Shown: positions 45,138 to 54,586, counted from the first letter of the stretch. The stretch is 64,000 nt of DNA from Gammaproteobacteria bacterium (GCA_024638505.1 JAHEKE010000001.1:186001-250000), one strand, 5' to 3'. A program made the numbers and translations. The notes: a model not told the origin generated them from the sequence alone.

Positions 45138-46040
45138 CTAACTCGGAGCCCGTTTTTTGCCTTTAGGAACAAACATAAACTCAACTAAACCGGCAGTCAC
45201 GATGAGCACAGCGCCTATTCCTTCCCGAATGCCGAAGGGTTCGTCAGTGAGTAACGCCGCCGTGGTCAGACCAATCACCACCTCCAGGGTGAGCAGGATC
45301 GAAACCTTAGCCGGATCGATGCTGCCGGCGGCGAACATGGTCAACCACACCAGCGGGAACACCCACAGCAGGGCAACGGTCAGCACCCACGGACCCGCCG
45401 GCGTAAGAACATCAGGGGCGGGCAGGGCCCATCCGCCTCCTCCTGGAATCAAACTGAGCCCCAGATAAATCGCGCCGAGAAAAAGGAATTGAACAAAAGT
45501 TTTATCCAACACGGGCACTGCTTCACACCGATATAGAAAAACCAGGCCTCCGGCCCAGACCATGCCGGAAACCAAGCCCATCCACTCAGCCGCGCTGTGC
45601 GGTACGGGGATACCCGACTCGGCACCAAAGATCACCACCATACCGCTTAAACCAAGCACGATGGTTAGCGTTCGCCTCAGCGTAATTGGCACGTGCAGAA
45701 AAATCCGGCCAACTATGGCGCTCCAGACGGGGGCGAGGTAGAAAAGCAGCAGCACGCGCGCCACGTGACCGCGCAGCAAGCCTTCCGCATAGAGCGCCAC
45801 CGCTGCTGCGATCAGAATACCAGCTGCTACCACCGGCCATCCGCCTGTAACCAGCCTGCGCCACCTCGGCAAGGCGTAAGGCAGCATGAGAACCAGAGGT
45901 AAAAACATCGGCGCCGCCATAGCCCAGACGCTGCCGACCCCGGCCTCTTCCAGTTGGCGCAGCGGAATCCACCACGTCCCCCAAAGCAGCGTGGAGACGA
46001 CGATGGCTGAACTGGCGCGGGCTTGTGTGGTACCGGTCAT
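45138..46040 (-). CDS. EamA-family (DMT) transporter
   Basis: This 300-residue protein has ten membrane helices in two EamA repeats (for example VVSTLLWGTWWIPLRQLEE and LLTLEVVIGLTTAALLTDEP). Such carriers usually export amino acids or metabolites. It is encoded upstream of the ABC operon on the same strand, separated by a 164-bp gap that contains the operon's start region. It could export products or analogues of the imported compound. The substrate is unknown. Confidence 0.88.
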   Translation of the reverse strand: MTGTTQARASSAIVVSTLLWGTWWIPLRQLEEAGVGSVWAMAAPMFLPLVLMLPYALPRWRRLVTGGWPVVAAGILIAAAVALYAEGLLRGHVARVLLLFYLAPVWSAIVGRIFLHVPITLRRTLTIVLGLSGMVVIFGAESGIPVPHSAAEWMGLVSGMVWAGGLVFLYRCEAVPVLDKTFVQFLFLGAIYLGLSLIPGGGGWALPAPDVLTPAGPWVLTVALLWVFPLVWLTMFAAGSIDPAKVSILLTLEVVIGLTTAALLTDEPFGIREGIGAVLIVTAGLVEFMFVPKGKKRAPS

Positions 46041-46217
46041 GTTTGGATGATAATCGACAAAAGGTCAGAGACGATCTTCTTTACGAAGCTAAGGGCGATC
46101 CCGCAAGCGGTCCGGAATTGGGTAAGCGGCGTACATAATCGGTGAACATCGCGGCGTGGCCATTGACAGTTTATCTGCGTCGCCGACTCAACCTGAAATT
46201 TTAAAAAGAGGCAAACC

Positions 46218-46817
46218 ATGAGCAGTCTTTTAGATTTAATCACGTCGCAAGTCGACGACAAGGCAATCGGTCAGCTGAGCAATCAGCTTGGGGCAGACCG
46301 AGGTTCACTGGCAAGCGCGATCGGCGCGGCCCTGCCCATATTGCTCGGGGCACTGGAGCGAAATAGCCGCTCTGACACCGGTGAACAGGCGCTGCAGAAT
46401 GCCCTGCAACGCGATAATCACGACGGCGGCTTGCTAGAAAATCTGCAAGGCTTTCTTGGTCAACGACCGACGCAGAGCGATGCCCGTATGGTGGATCACA
46501 TTTTGGGTCAGCGCCGACAGTCGGCCGAGCGGGCCCTGCAGCAGACCTCCGGGTTAAGCCAACAGGCAGCTGGTGGCCTGCTGGAAAACCTGGCGCCGAT
46601 TCTGATGGGTGCGCAGGGGAAGAAATCGCGGCCCGCTGACGTCGACGGCGATAGCCTGCACAGCATGATCAACCGGGAAGCCCGGGATCTAGGCGAGCAG
46701 CAGCCGGGAGCAAAGCGAGCGCTTGACGCGTTGCTCGATGCCGACGGCGATGGCGATACGGATTTATCGGATTTGGTCCAGCACGGTGCCAAGGTATTAG
46801 GCGGCCTGATGCGTTAG
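46218..46817 (+). CDS. DUF937 (YidB-like) protein
   Basis: This 199-residue protein begins MSSLLDLITSQVDDKAIGQL, with an AAAGAGG site. The DUF937 pattern of helical repeats is clear: LGADRGSLASAIGAALPILL, then LQGFLGQRPTQ and GLLENLAPILMGAQG. The C-terminus holds an EF-hand-like DADGDGDTDLSDL loop, which could bind calcium. Function is unknown across the family. It is divergent from the EamA gene and convergent with the PadR gene. Confidence 0.85.
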   Translation: MSSLLDLITSQVDDKAIGQLSNQLGADRGSLASAIGAALPILLGALERNSRSDTGEQALQNALQRDNHDGGLLENLQGFLGQRPTQSDARMVDHILGQRRQSAERALQQTSGLSQQAAGGLLENLAPILMGAQGKKSRPADVDGDSLHSMINREARDLGEQQPGAKRALDALLDADGDGDTDLSDLVQHGAKVLGGLMR

Positions 46818-46939
46818 CTGTAAACGGCGTGCGTAAAGGGGCCGATTGCTTAAACGGGGCGCCGGTTTGCACCCGCAACGCTGCCCCAAGCACTCGCGCA
46901 CCGGCTGGCCGTAGAACGTTAAATCGACGGCTTGAAAGC

Positions 46940-47482
46940 CTAATCGGCTGCAAGCCTCTTTGCTAACAATCTATTTTTCTTTAATTTTTTGATCAGCTCA
47001 GTCAGGAACTTTCGCTCCAGTTCGACCTGGCGGATGAGGTAATCCAATCCGGGATAGGACGCCCGGATTTCATCAGAAAACTCAGCAAAATTCACGCCGC
47101 GCGCGGCAACCAGGGCGCGGCGCTGCTTAAGCAGTGCGACCGCCTTTTTCGGCTTCATTTGGTTGATTAAGTTCAGTGACACCCCGTCTGGAAATTCCGC
47201 GGGTTCGTGCTCTGCCAGGCGTTCTCGTAAAAGGCGGCCCAACTCCGCTCGTCCGGCTGAGGTAAGTGAATACACCTGACGGCGCGGTCGATTGCCCTGC
47301 TGCTCCTCATGGCTCTCGACCAAGCCTTTTTGTGCCAATCTGGCCAGAAGTTGATAGGCATTGGCCTTGCCTATGCGAATCGGGTTCGCCGGCGCGCTCA
47401 GCAGCGCGTTTAAATGATATCCGTGCACATCCTGGGTGTTCAGTATACCCAATAATAGAAGTTGCTTATCTTTTTGACTCAT
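46940..47482 (-). CDS. PadR-like winged-helix transcriptional regulator
   Basis: This is 180 residues from the ATG at 47482 (MSQKDKQLLLLGILNTQDVH), with the winged-helix signature GYHLNALLSA...NAYQLLARLAQKGLVESH followed by GNRPRRQVYSLTSAGRAEL. The C-terminal half is a PadR-type helical dimerisation region (LIRQVELERKFLTELIKKL). PadR repressors respond to phenolics or antibiotics, or act on transporters. The upstream region carries two palindromic candidate operators. It is divergent from nothing immediate; the M20 gene ends about 245 bp away on the same strand. Confidence 0.85.
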   Translation of the reverse strand: MSQKDKQLLLLGILNTQDVHGYHLNALLSAPANPIRIGKANAYQLLARLAQKGLVESHEEQQGNRPRRQVYSLTSAGRAELGRLLRERLAEHEPAEFPDGVSLNLINQMKPKKAVALLKQRRALVAARGVNFAEFSDEIRASYPGLDYLIRQVELERKFLTELIKKLKKNRLLAKRLAAD

Positions 47483-47494
47483 AGAACATACTAT

Positions 47495-47514
47495 AATAAT
47501 CATATTTGATTATT
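47495..47514. promoter_or_regulatory. Candidate PadR operator (perfect inverted repeat)
   Basis: AATAATCA-TATT-TGATTATT is a perfect 8-bp inverted repeat ending 12 bases before the padR start codon at 47482. Its position over the likely ribosome or promoter region suggests autoregulation. A related palindrome lies about 100 bp further upstream. Confidence 0.6.
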
Positions 47515-47611
47515 ACAAATAAAACTATTTTAGCCTATATCCTAAAGACAGCGTGCAACACAAATCATTACAAATACCAAAAGGTTCCAAACAAAAGCGC
47601 GCCAAGTGCTG

Positions 47612-47636
47612 ATAATTAGTCACTTCTGACTATTAT
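47612..47636. promoter_or_regulatory. Second candidate operator near the padR and M20 genes
   Basis: TAGTCA-CTTC-TGACTA is a perfect 6-bp inverted repeat with the outer flanks ATAAT and TTAT extending the symmetry by one-base slippage. The layout (AT-rich outer arms, four-base spacer) resembles the palindrome at 47495-47514. It lies about 90 bp past the M20 gene's stop and 130 bp upstream of padR. The roughly 245 bp between padR and M20 holds no gene. Confidence 0.5.
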
Positions 47637-47727
47637 CTATTACAGGCCCCAGGCGCTGGCTGTTGTTTGGGCCACGGGGTGAAAGCCTTATGTCTGGCAC
47701 CCCTGTGAAACATGCGTCCTGCACGGT

Positions 47728-48969
47728 TCACCCCGCCAGGCCTGCTTTGCCGCATACCGCGTGCAGCAGTACCTGGCAGCCGGCGGCGAGGTCCTCGCTT
47801 TTAGCGTTCTCCATTTCGTTATGGCTGATGCCGTTCTCGCAGGGTACGAAAATCATCCCGGTTGGAACCTTTCCCGCCATATATACCGCATCGTGACCGG
47901 CACCGCTGATTATATCCATGTGCGCATACCCCCAAGCATCCGCCCCCTGCCTGACCAGATCTATACAGCCGCGATCGAATGGTGTGGCGTGGAACTCCCA
48001 GAAAGGGTCTATCTGCACCGCGCACTTTTGCTCCTGCCCGATGCGGGTGGAGACATCGTGCAGCTCTCCCGCCATGGCGGCGAGCTCGGCATCGTCCGGA
48101 TGGCGCATATCGACCGTAAACCAAACGTTTCCAGGGATCACATTGCGGCTGCCTGGAATTACTTTAATTAATCCACAGGTCGTGCAAGCGTGCGGCGCGT
48201 GCTCAAATCCCATCGCGTTCACCGCCTGGACGATTCTGCTGGCGCACACCAGCGCATCTTTGCGCATCGCCATTGGCGTTGGCCCGGCGTGCGCCTCCTG
48301 GCCCAGTACCGTTATCTCGAACCAGCGCTGTCCCTGCGCACCCTTGACCACACCGATGGTCTTGCTCTCCGCCTCGAGTACCGGGCCCTGCTCGATATGG
48401 GCTTCAAAATAGGCTGCGACCGGGTGGTTGCCGATCGCATTTCCAATCCAGCCGTGGCGTGCAAGTTCGTCACCTACGCGAATGCCAGCGTCATCCTTTA
48501 TGCCGTAAGCCCAGTCCAGGGCGAAGGTCTCGGTAAAGACGCCGGAGCCCAGCATAGGTGGAGAAAACCGACTGCCTTCCTCATTCGTCCAGACCGTGAG
48601 CTCCAGCGGTGCCTGGGTAGCCAGACCGTGCTCCTCGAGGGTGCGGAACACCTCCAGACCGGCCAGCACGCCAAACACGCCGTCGAATTTGCCTCCGGTG
48701 GGCTGGCTGTCAAGATGACTGCCGGTCATCACCGGATCGAGCGCATTGTCTCGGCCGGGTCGCTTTAAAAACAGGTTGCCAATGGCGTCGTACTCGTGGG
48801 CGCAGCCCACGCCCGCGGCCCAGTCGATCAAAAGCTCCCGCCCTTGCTTATCCAGGTCGGTCAGGGTCAGACGGCACACCCCGCCCTTCGCGGTCGCCCC
48901 GATTTTTGCCATCTCCATCAGTGACGACCATAAGCGGTCGCCGTTTATCGCCGGAAGTCCAGTAGTCAT
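47728..48969 (-). CDS. M20-family Zn-dependent amidohydrolase (allantoate/N-carbamoyl-L-amino acid hydrolase-like)
   Basis: This 413-residue di-zinc enzyme has ligands in GSHLDSQPTGGKFDG (H85, D96), TNEEGSRF (E130, E131), the lid-domain His in GQEAHAGPTPM and the C-terminal GAGHDAVYMA. GRxxxP-like asymmetry and the TNEEGxRF motif place it with allantoate amidohydrolases, ureidoglycolate and N-carbamoyl-L-amino-acid hydrolases, which cleave a ureido group releasing ammonia and CO2. It is divergent from the SLC13 permease, with 223 bp between starts. This fits the N-compound theme of the island; the exact substrate is open. Confidence 0.9.
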   Translation of the reverse strand: MTTGLPAINGDRLWSSLMEMAKIGATAKGGVCRLTLTDLDKQGRELLIDWAAGVGCAHEYDAIGNLFLKRPGRDNALDPVMTGSHLDSQPTGGKFDGVFGVLAGLEVFRTLEEHGLATQAPLELTVWTNEEGSRFSPPMLGSGVFTETFALDWAYGIKDDAGIRVGDELARHGWIGNAIGNHPVAAYFEAHIEQGPVLEAESKTIGVVKGAQGQRWFEITVLGQEAHAGPTPMAMRKDALVCASRIVQAVNAMGFEHAPHACTTCGLIKVIPGSRNVIPGNVWFTVDMRHPDDAELAAMAGELHDVSTRIGQEQKCAVQIDPFWEFHATPFDRGCIDLVRQGADAWGYAHMDIISGAGHDAVYMAGKVPTGMIFVPCENGISHNEMENAKSEDLAAGCQVLLHAVCGKAGLAG

Positions 48970-49031
48970 GGATTGTTAGCCTTGTTGCTGGTGGTTCCCC
49001 TTATATACCATTTATGGGCGGCGGCAGTACG

Positions 49032-49052
49032 CCGGACTGAACCGTAGTCCGG
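49032..49052. promoter_or_regulatory. Inverted repeat between the divergent M20 and SLC13 genes
   Basis: CCGGACT-GAACCGT-AGTCCGG is a perfect 7-bp inverted repeat with a 7-bp loop, about 65 bp upstream of the M20 start and 140 bp upstream of the permease start. It could be an operator serving both divergent promoters. No T-tract is present, so a terminator is unlikely. Confidence 0.4.
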
Positions 49053-49192
49053 AATTCGCATTCATTCCACTGTAACAATGGATTCTGCCGGCCAAGCTCG
49101 CTAAGCTTGCCCACAACGGCGTGCTTAAAATAACCGCGGCAGAGCAGATTATTTAGCACGGCCCTACGCTTGCCAAAGAGACAATCACTTCC

Positions 49193-50974
49193 ATGACTAT
49201 CGACCAAATAATTCTCTTTGTTTTGTTGTTTTTTGTGTTCGTCTTATTGATCTGGGGGCGCTGGCGCTACGATCTGGTTGCGTTTTCCGCCCTGCTGCTT
49301 GCCGTGGTGGCGGGGGTTATACCCAAGGCAGAGGCCTTTACCGGCTTCGGGCATCCGGCAGTGGTGGTCATTGCGCTGGTGCTGATGGTCAGCCGCGGGC
49401 TGTCTAACTCCGGCGTGATCGAGCTTCTTGCGCGCTATCTAGTACGCGGTTCACGCGCGCTGGGCGCGCACATCGGAATCATGTCCGGGTTTGCCGCAGC
49501 GCTTTCCGCCATAATGAACAACGTCGCGGCACTGGCGTTGCTTATGCCGCTGGATATGCAGGCCGCGGCCCAGGCTAAGCGCAGTCCGGCGTTGAGCCTG
49601 ATGCCGCTCTCCTTTGCTTCTATCCTGGGGGGCATGATTACGCTGATCGGCACCCCGCCCAATATCGTCATTGCTGAGTTTCGCTCATCGGTGCAAGGCG
49701 AGCCGTACCGCATGTTGGATTTTGCTCCGGTCGGGCTGGTCGTTGCCATAGTGGGTGTGGCATACGTCGCGTTCATCGGTTGGCGGCTCCTGCCGGAGGC
49801 ACGCGGTAAACACGACTCCGCCAGTGAACTGTTCGAGCTTAAAAACTACGTGGCGGAGGTTAAAGTCCCCGACGAGTCCTCGGTCATCGGAAAAACGGTA
49901 GCGGACCTGGATGAGATAATGGAAACGCACGACGCTGACATTATCGGGCTGGTTAGACGCGGCCAGCGATTGTCGGGATCAGACCGACGGGCAGAGATCC
50001 GCAAGAACGACGTGCTTGTACTCCACGCTGCGCCTGAAGGAATCGAGAGCTTGTTGGGCGCATTGGGGCTGGCGTACGTCAGTAAAAAAAATGACGCGAA
50101 CAAAGTGTTCGACTCCGAAGATACTTCGCTGCTGGAAGTGGTGGTCCCCCGGGGCGCCCGTATCGACGGCCGCTCAGCCCAGTCGCTGCGTCTGCTGTAT
50201 CGTCACGGCGTCACCCTGATTGGTGTGTCCCGGCAGGGAAAGCGCTTTACCGAGCGTGTTCGACAGCTGAACATCCAGGCAGGGGATATCCTTTTGCTGT
50301 TGGGGCGGAACCAGCATTTGGACGACATCGCCGGCTGGCTGGGGTGTCTGCCTCTGGCCGAACGCGGCCTGCAGGTAGTTCAGCGGCAAAAGGCCGGTCT
50401 CGCGGTGTCTTTTTTCGCCGCGGCGGTGCTGCTCGCCAGCCTGGGTTTGCTGTACCTACCCATTGCCCTCGGCTTCGTCGTGGTGCTGATGGTCCTCACC
50501 GGAATCATTCCGCTGCGCCAGCTGTACGAATCAATTGAATGGTCGGTGATCATTCTGCTCGGCTCCATGATCCCCATCGGCATAGCGCTGGACGCAAGCG
50601 GCGGCACCACGCTAATCGCCTCGGGCATCGTGCAGGCCGCGGCCAGCCTCTCCCCCGCGGCCGTATTGGTCATTCTCATGGTGGTTACGATGACGCTGTC
50701 TGATGTGATGAACAATGTTGCCACCGCGGTCATCGCCGCCCCCATCGGCGTCAGCATTGCCGACAACCTGGGCGTAAATCCGGACACGTTCTTGATGGGC
50801 GTGGCGGTGGCCGCCAGCTGCGCTTTTCTGACACCCATCGGGCATAAGAACAATACGCTGATTATGGGGCCGGGAGGATACCAGTTCGGTGACTACTGGC
50901 GGATGGGCCTGCCCCTGGAGATTCTGGTCATTGTCGTGGGTGTACCCATGATACTCTGGGTCTGGCCGCTGTAG
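49193..50974 (+). CDS. SLC13-family permease with two TrkA-C domains
   Basis: This 593-residue anion symporter of the DASS/ArsB-like type has a membrane half (residues 1 to about 205), two central cytoplasmic TrkA-C/RCK_C domains (about 210-300, VKVPDESSVIGKTVADLDE, and 300-390, VVVPRGARIDGRSAQSLRL), then the second membrane half (about 400-593). SNSGVIELLARYLVRGSRA and MNNVAALALLMPL / MNNVATAVIAAPIG are the duplicated motifs of the family. Such carriers move dicarboxylates, sulfate or similar anions with Na+. It is divergent from the M20 gene and downstream of none, so probably monocistronic. Confidence 0.92.
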   Translation: MTIDQIILFVLLFFVFVLLIWGRWRYDLVAFSALLLAVVAGVIPKAEAFTGFGHPAVVVIALVLMVSRGLSNSGVIELLARYLVRGSRALGAHIGIMSGFAAALSAIMNNVAALALLMPLDMQAAAQAKRSPALSLMPLSFASILGGMITLIGTPPNIVIAEFRSSVQGEPYRMLDFAPVGLVVAIVGVAYVAFIGWRLLPEARGKHDSASELFELKNYVAEVKVPDESSVIGKTVADLDEIMETHDADIIGLVRRGQRLSGSDRRAEIRKNDVLVLHAAPEGIESLLGALGLAYVSKKNDANKVFDSEDTSLLEVVVPRGARIDGRSAQSLRLLYRHGVTLIGVSRQGKRFTERVRQLNIQAGDILLLLGRNQHLDDIAGWLGCLPLAERGLQVVQRQKAGLAVSFFAAAVLLASLGLLYLPIALGFVVVLMVLTGIIPLRQLYESIEWSVIILLGSMIPIGIALDASGGTTLIASGIVQAAASLSPAAVLVILMVVTMTLSDVMNNVATAVIAAPIGVSIADNLGVNPDTFLMGVAVAASCAFLTPIGHKNNTLIMGPGGYQFGDYWRMGLPLEILVIVVGVPMILWVWPL

Positions 50975-51018
50975 CGATAATGCCGCAAGGCGCCGAAGGA
51001 GCGGCGATATAGCTTGTA

Positions 51019-52323
51019 TTACCCGAGAACCGAAAAACTGCTTTCCTTATTGATCGGGCGCTTGCGCGAGTAAAAACCTGCATTGATGGACCGCTTAATA
51101 TAGGGCAGCTGGAATCTGAGCGGTGCGGTGTCGTGATCGTTTCCCTGCTCGCAATAATCAATAAGCGCGGCCATCATCTTACCGGCGATGGCGGCATTTT
51201 TGTACTGATTACCGCTGGAGCCGATGGCCATATAGTAGCCGGGCACCATCGACTTATCGTAGATCGGGATCCAGTCGTCTGACACGTCGTACAGGTCGAC
51301 TACGCCCCTCGAGCGGCTGGGGATTTCCAGGCTGGGGACGCGCTGGGCGTAGCGATAAGCCTGATGGGTCCACTGCTCAGTAAACTCGCGGTTATAGTCC
51401 TCGTCATCCACCCATTCCTTGGGATCGCACTCCGGATCCTCGCTGCCCACCAGAATGTGATTGCCGTGCTCGGGTCGGACATAGCAGGCGATATCACTGT
51501 CTGAAATGACCGGCGCCTGATTGAAAAAATCAAAGCCACCCGGTGACGGCACGTGCACCACTTCCTGACGCAGCGCCCGCGTGGAAATGGTCATGTCACC
51601 CAGCGCCCCCGCCATCTCGTTTATTTTTGCCGATGCGGGGCCACCGACATTGACCACAACCGGTGCGTGTACAGCGCTGCCATCATCCAGTCGAACACCA
51701 GACATACGACCGTTAGCCTGAAGTATTTCTGTTACCCGCTTATTAAACAGAAACCGACCACCCTTCGCCTCCGCCGCCCGCTGCAGGTTATGGGTCGAGA
51801 GCTGTGGATCGGTGACGTACCCTGCGGTTGGAAAGAAAACGCTGCTTTCCACCTGGCCGGAACCCGGTTCCCCGAACGCCTCGTCATTCATTCTTTTGGC
51901 CGGCCAGTAGCTGGTCATATCATAAATAGGTATATGCTGTTTGATCTTGGCCGCGTCCCAAATCTCGAATGGAATGCTGAGCTCCTCGCACAGCGCGATG
52001 TGCTTATTGAGCAGATTGTTCTGCTTGGTGCGCATGACCAGACAACCAATTTCACGAAACTCGGCCAGTCCTCGTTCGTCCGTCACCTCTAGATAATCCG
52101 CCCAGTCGCGCCAGTAAAAGTAGCCTTCGTAGGCGAACGCCGTCCCCTCTAAGGTCGAATAGTGCACGCGGATGATGGCGCAGGAGCCGCTGGTGGAGCC
52201 GTAGCCCGATGCCGGGTTTTTGTCGATAGACAGCGTTTGATAACCCAGTTTATTCAGCTCGAAAGCAACGGCAGCCCCGATAACCCCGGCCCCGATTATG
52301 ATCGCGTCCGCCTGTTCAGTCAT
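51019..52323 (-). CDS. DAO-family FAD-dependent amine oxidase (sarcosine oxidase beta/SoxB-like)
   Basis: This is 434 residues from the ATG at 52323 (MTEQADAIIIGAGVIGAAVA); the 53-codon extension in frame is not credible. The FAD dinucleotide motif is GAGVIGAAVAFELNKLGY, and TSGSCAIIRVHYSTLEG is the segment that contacts the flavin. VNVGGPASAKINEMA and the C-terminal SSGNQYKNAAIAGKMMAAL are typical of secondary amine oxidases (sarcosine, dimethylglycine, N-methylamino acids). It is transcribed alone; 52324-52544 shows no gene. Confidence 0.88.
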   Translation of the reverse strand: MTEQADAIIIGAGVIGAAVAFELNKLGYQTLSIDKNPASGYGSTSGSCAIIRVHYSTLEGTAFAYEGYFYWRDWADYLEVTDERGLAEFREIGCLVMRTKQNNLLNKHIALCEELSIPFEIWDAAKIKQHIPIYDMTSYWPAKRMNDEAFGEPGSGQVESSVFFPTAGYVTDPQLSTHNLQRAAEAKGGRFLFNKRVTEILQANGRMSGVRLDDGSAVHAPVVVNVGGPASAKINEMAGALGDMTISTRALRQEVVHVPSPGGFDFFNQAPVISDSDIACYVRPEHGNHILVGSEDPECDPKEWVDDEDYNREFTEQWTHQAYRYAQRVPSLEIPSRSRGVVDLYDVSDDWIPIYDKSMVPGYYMAIGSSGNQYKNAAIAGKMMAALIDYCEQGNDHDTAPLRFQLPYIKRSINAGFYSRKRPINKESSFSVLG

Positions 52324-52544
52324 TTCCCGCCGCTCCAACTTGTTTCGCAATTGTTTATGATAAAGGCAGGCTGCTGCCATCTGCACTGCATGAAAGGTGC
52401 AATATCGGCAAGAGCCTTCCCTTTGTTCGACCAATTGTACAGGGTCCAGCATCGGCGCGAGCAGCGGCCATCGCCCTGGCAAATATCTAACTAGCGGGTG
52501 CCTGCCGTTAATAAATGCTAACAGCGCGGCGCCGCGATTACACG

Positions 52545-53096
52545 CTACTTCACCAGCAGCGAGCGGATGCGCTCAACTACAAGCAAGTGGGCGAAATCTC
52601 GTGGGCCCAGAGCTTCATAGGTCCAGCGACCGGCGGGATCAATTATGTAACTCATGGGCAGGCCCTGTATTTTCCACTGCTCGACAATTGACTCGTCGCG
52701 GGCCAGCAATATGGGAAATTCCATGGAGATTTGGAACTTGTCCTGAAACGCTCTGATGGCGTTTTCATCTTCACCCAGATTTACCGCGAAGATCTCAAAA
52801 CGCTCGCCCGCCAGCTTTTGCTTTAGCTTTTGCAGGGTAGGCAGCTCCTGTATGCAGGGCGGACACCACGTCGCCCAGAAATTGATCAGGACAACGCTGC
52901 CTCGATAATCAGATAATCGGTAGTGTTTGTCCTCCATGCTCCGCAAGTCCAAAGAGGGCGCGGGTGGATTGCCGTAAATCGGGGTCAATCTGTGACCCAG
53001 CTCCGTCGTCTGGCCAACCGCATCCGAGCGGAGGCCGATCGAGGTGACCACTATTGCGTAGAGCAGAAGGGTAGCGCTGATCTTTATCTGCTTCAT
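52545..53096 (-). CDS. TlpA-like thiol:disulfide oxidoreductase
   Basis: This is 183 residues from the ATG at 53096 (MKQIKISATLLLYAIVVTSI), a signal or anchor helix preceded by GGGGG. It has a thioredoxin fold with the active-site motif INFWATWCPPCIQELPTL and the cis-Pro segment GLPMSYIIDPAGR. It acts in the periplasm in disulfide reduction, often for cytochrome c maturation. No ccm genes are nearby. The open frame continues 44 codons upstream without support. The AEC carrier is next on the same strand. Confidence 0.9.
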   Translation of the reverse strand: MKQIKISATLLLYAIVVTSIGLRSDAVGQTTELGHRLTPIYGNPPAPSLDLRSMEDKHYRLSDYRGSVVLINFWATWCPPCIQELPTLQKLKQKLAGERFEIFAVNLGEDENAIRAFQDKFQISMEFPILLARDESIVEQWKIQGLPMSYIIDPAGRWTYEALGPRDFAHLLVVERIRSLLVK

Positions 53097-53224
53097 GACG
53101 CGACCCCCTTTAACGCGCTGCAGCAGAGAAGGAGACAGGCAGCGGATCGGGCGAACTTTGCGGTGGGCTTGAACACCAGGCGCCCAAAGTAAATTTGACG
53201 GCGGGCACTTCGCCCTGATTTCTA

Positions 53225-54196
53225 TCATTGTGACCCCACAGCAGGAATGAACCCGGTCGAAGCGAGATAGGCCAGAATTGCCGTTATGCTGAACAGGGAC
53301 AGGGCGGTTGAGACCAGAATCGCGGTCGACGTCCGGATGACATAGATTTCATACTGCTGAGCCAGCACATAAACTGTCGCTGCCACCGGCATGGTTGCGG
53401 CAACCACTGCGGCAAAACCCCAAAGCGGGCTGACCTGGAACAGCTCGAACATCACGTACCAGACCAGAATGGGATGTACGACCAGCTTAATGCAGGTGAT
53501 CAGGCCCACTTCACCCAAGGCTCCCCGTACAGGCAGTCCGTAGACACTAGAGCCCAGAGCGAACAGCGCACAGGGCGCAGCTGCCGCCCCTAAAAGCTCA
53601 GTAAATGACTGCACCATACGGGGATGAGTAAAGCCGGAAATAGATACTGCGGTTCCGGCAACGATGGCAATGATCAGAGGATTCCTGGCCAGAGAGCGCA
53701 ATGTGGTAGTGATGATGCGCAGCGGCTTCTTGTTTTCCCCCGCCCCGTCGGCGGCTTCGATGAGAAACATAGTTAGCGGAATCATCACCATCAGGTCTGC
53801 GGTCAGGCAGACGATAACCGGAACGCTGGCCTCCGCCCCAAATGTCACCACGACCAGCGGAATGCCCACATAGCCCGTGTTGCCATAGACACCGCCCAGA
53901 GCGTGTATCGCTCCCTCAGCAGGGCCCAGTTTGAACAGGGGTTTGGCCAGCAGAAAAATCAGCATAAACAAAGTGATTGAGACCAGACACCATGCGAGAA
54001 TCAGCCTCCATTCGAAGCCGGTATCGAAACGCGCTGCGGACATCACTGAAAACAGCAGCACAGGCAGCGCGAAATAAAACACGAAGCCGTTCAACCCTGC
54101 CCGGTCAGCCGGGCCGAGAACGCCGAGCATTCCGCCGAGATAACCGCAGCTGATAACGGCAAAGAACGGGATGGTGGCGTTGAGGATTGTAAGCAT
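53225..54196 (-). CDS. AEC-family (auxin efflux carrier-type) transporter
   Basis: This is 323 residues from the ATG at 54196 (MLTILNATIPFFAVISCGYL). About ten helices in two inverted repeats carry the AEC pattern LNGFVFYFALPVLLFSVM and GGVYGNTGYVGIPLVVVTFG. Bacterial members (MdcF-like) export or import malonate or similar acids. It is divergent from the TolC-type gene with 390 bp between starts. The substrate is unknown. Confidence 0.88.
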   Translation of the reverse strand: MLTILNATIPFFAVISCGYLGGMLGVLGPADRAGLNGFVFYFALPVLLFSVMSAARFDTGFEWRLILAWCLVSITLFMLIFLLAKPLFKLGPAEGAIHALGGVYGNTGYVGIPLVVVTFGAEASVPVIVCLTADLMVMIPLTMFLIEAADGAGENKKPLRIITTTLRSLARNPLIIAIVAGTAVSISGFTHPRMVQSFTELLGAAAAPCALFALGSSVYGLPVRGALGEVGLITCIKLVVHPILVWYVMFELFQVSPLWGFAAVVAATMPVAATVYVLAQQYEIYVIRTSTAILVSTALSLFSITAILAYLASTGFIPAVGSQ

Positions 54197-54327
54197 GGAT
54201 AGCGTATTTAGAAGACACAATACATAATTGCAAAGAAGTTTAAAATAAAGTTTAAGGTGTACTTGCTCCCCTGCCTCCTGCGGCACAGTTCACGCGCTGA
54301 TCTTGTTGTCTACCTGGTGAGATGCAG

Positions 54328-54348
54328 ATATCTTCGGCTGGAAGATAT
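54328..54348. promoter_or_regulatory. Inverted repeat upstream of the export locus
   Basis: ATATCTTC-GGCTG-GAAGATAT is a perfect 8-bp inverted repeat with a 5-base loop, in the 390 bp between the divergent AEC and TolC-type genes and about 240 bp before the TolC start. The rest of this gap has an AT-rich direct repeat (AAGTTTAA twice, near 54237-54255) close to the AEC start. Neither is a known operator. Confidence 0.4.
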
Positions 54349-54586
54349 TGTTAAACTGCGCGCGTTCATTGGTTTCCACTTCACCCTGGGCGAAAGCAGA
54401 AAATCAAGGGTCAGGCATCTGCTACCGGCAAAACGACTCCGTCGCCTCCACGCGATGATGAGGAATAACCAAACGACGCGACGTCGTTGGGGCAGCCTTG
54501 CTCCCCCCGCCTCCAGCTTACCCGCAGCGCTTCAGAAAATGGCGAATTTGTTAACTATACTTTCCCTATCCAGGATAAATCTAAGT

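Noticed and set aside
47761-48768. Overlapping plus-strand open frames opposite the M20 gene
   Set aside because: They are antisense to a strongly supported gene with catalytic motifs, and show Arg/Pro/Ser-rich composition without domains.
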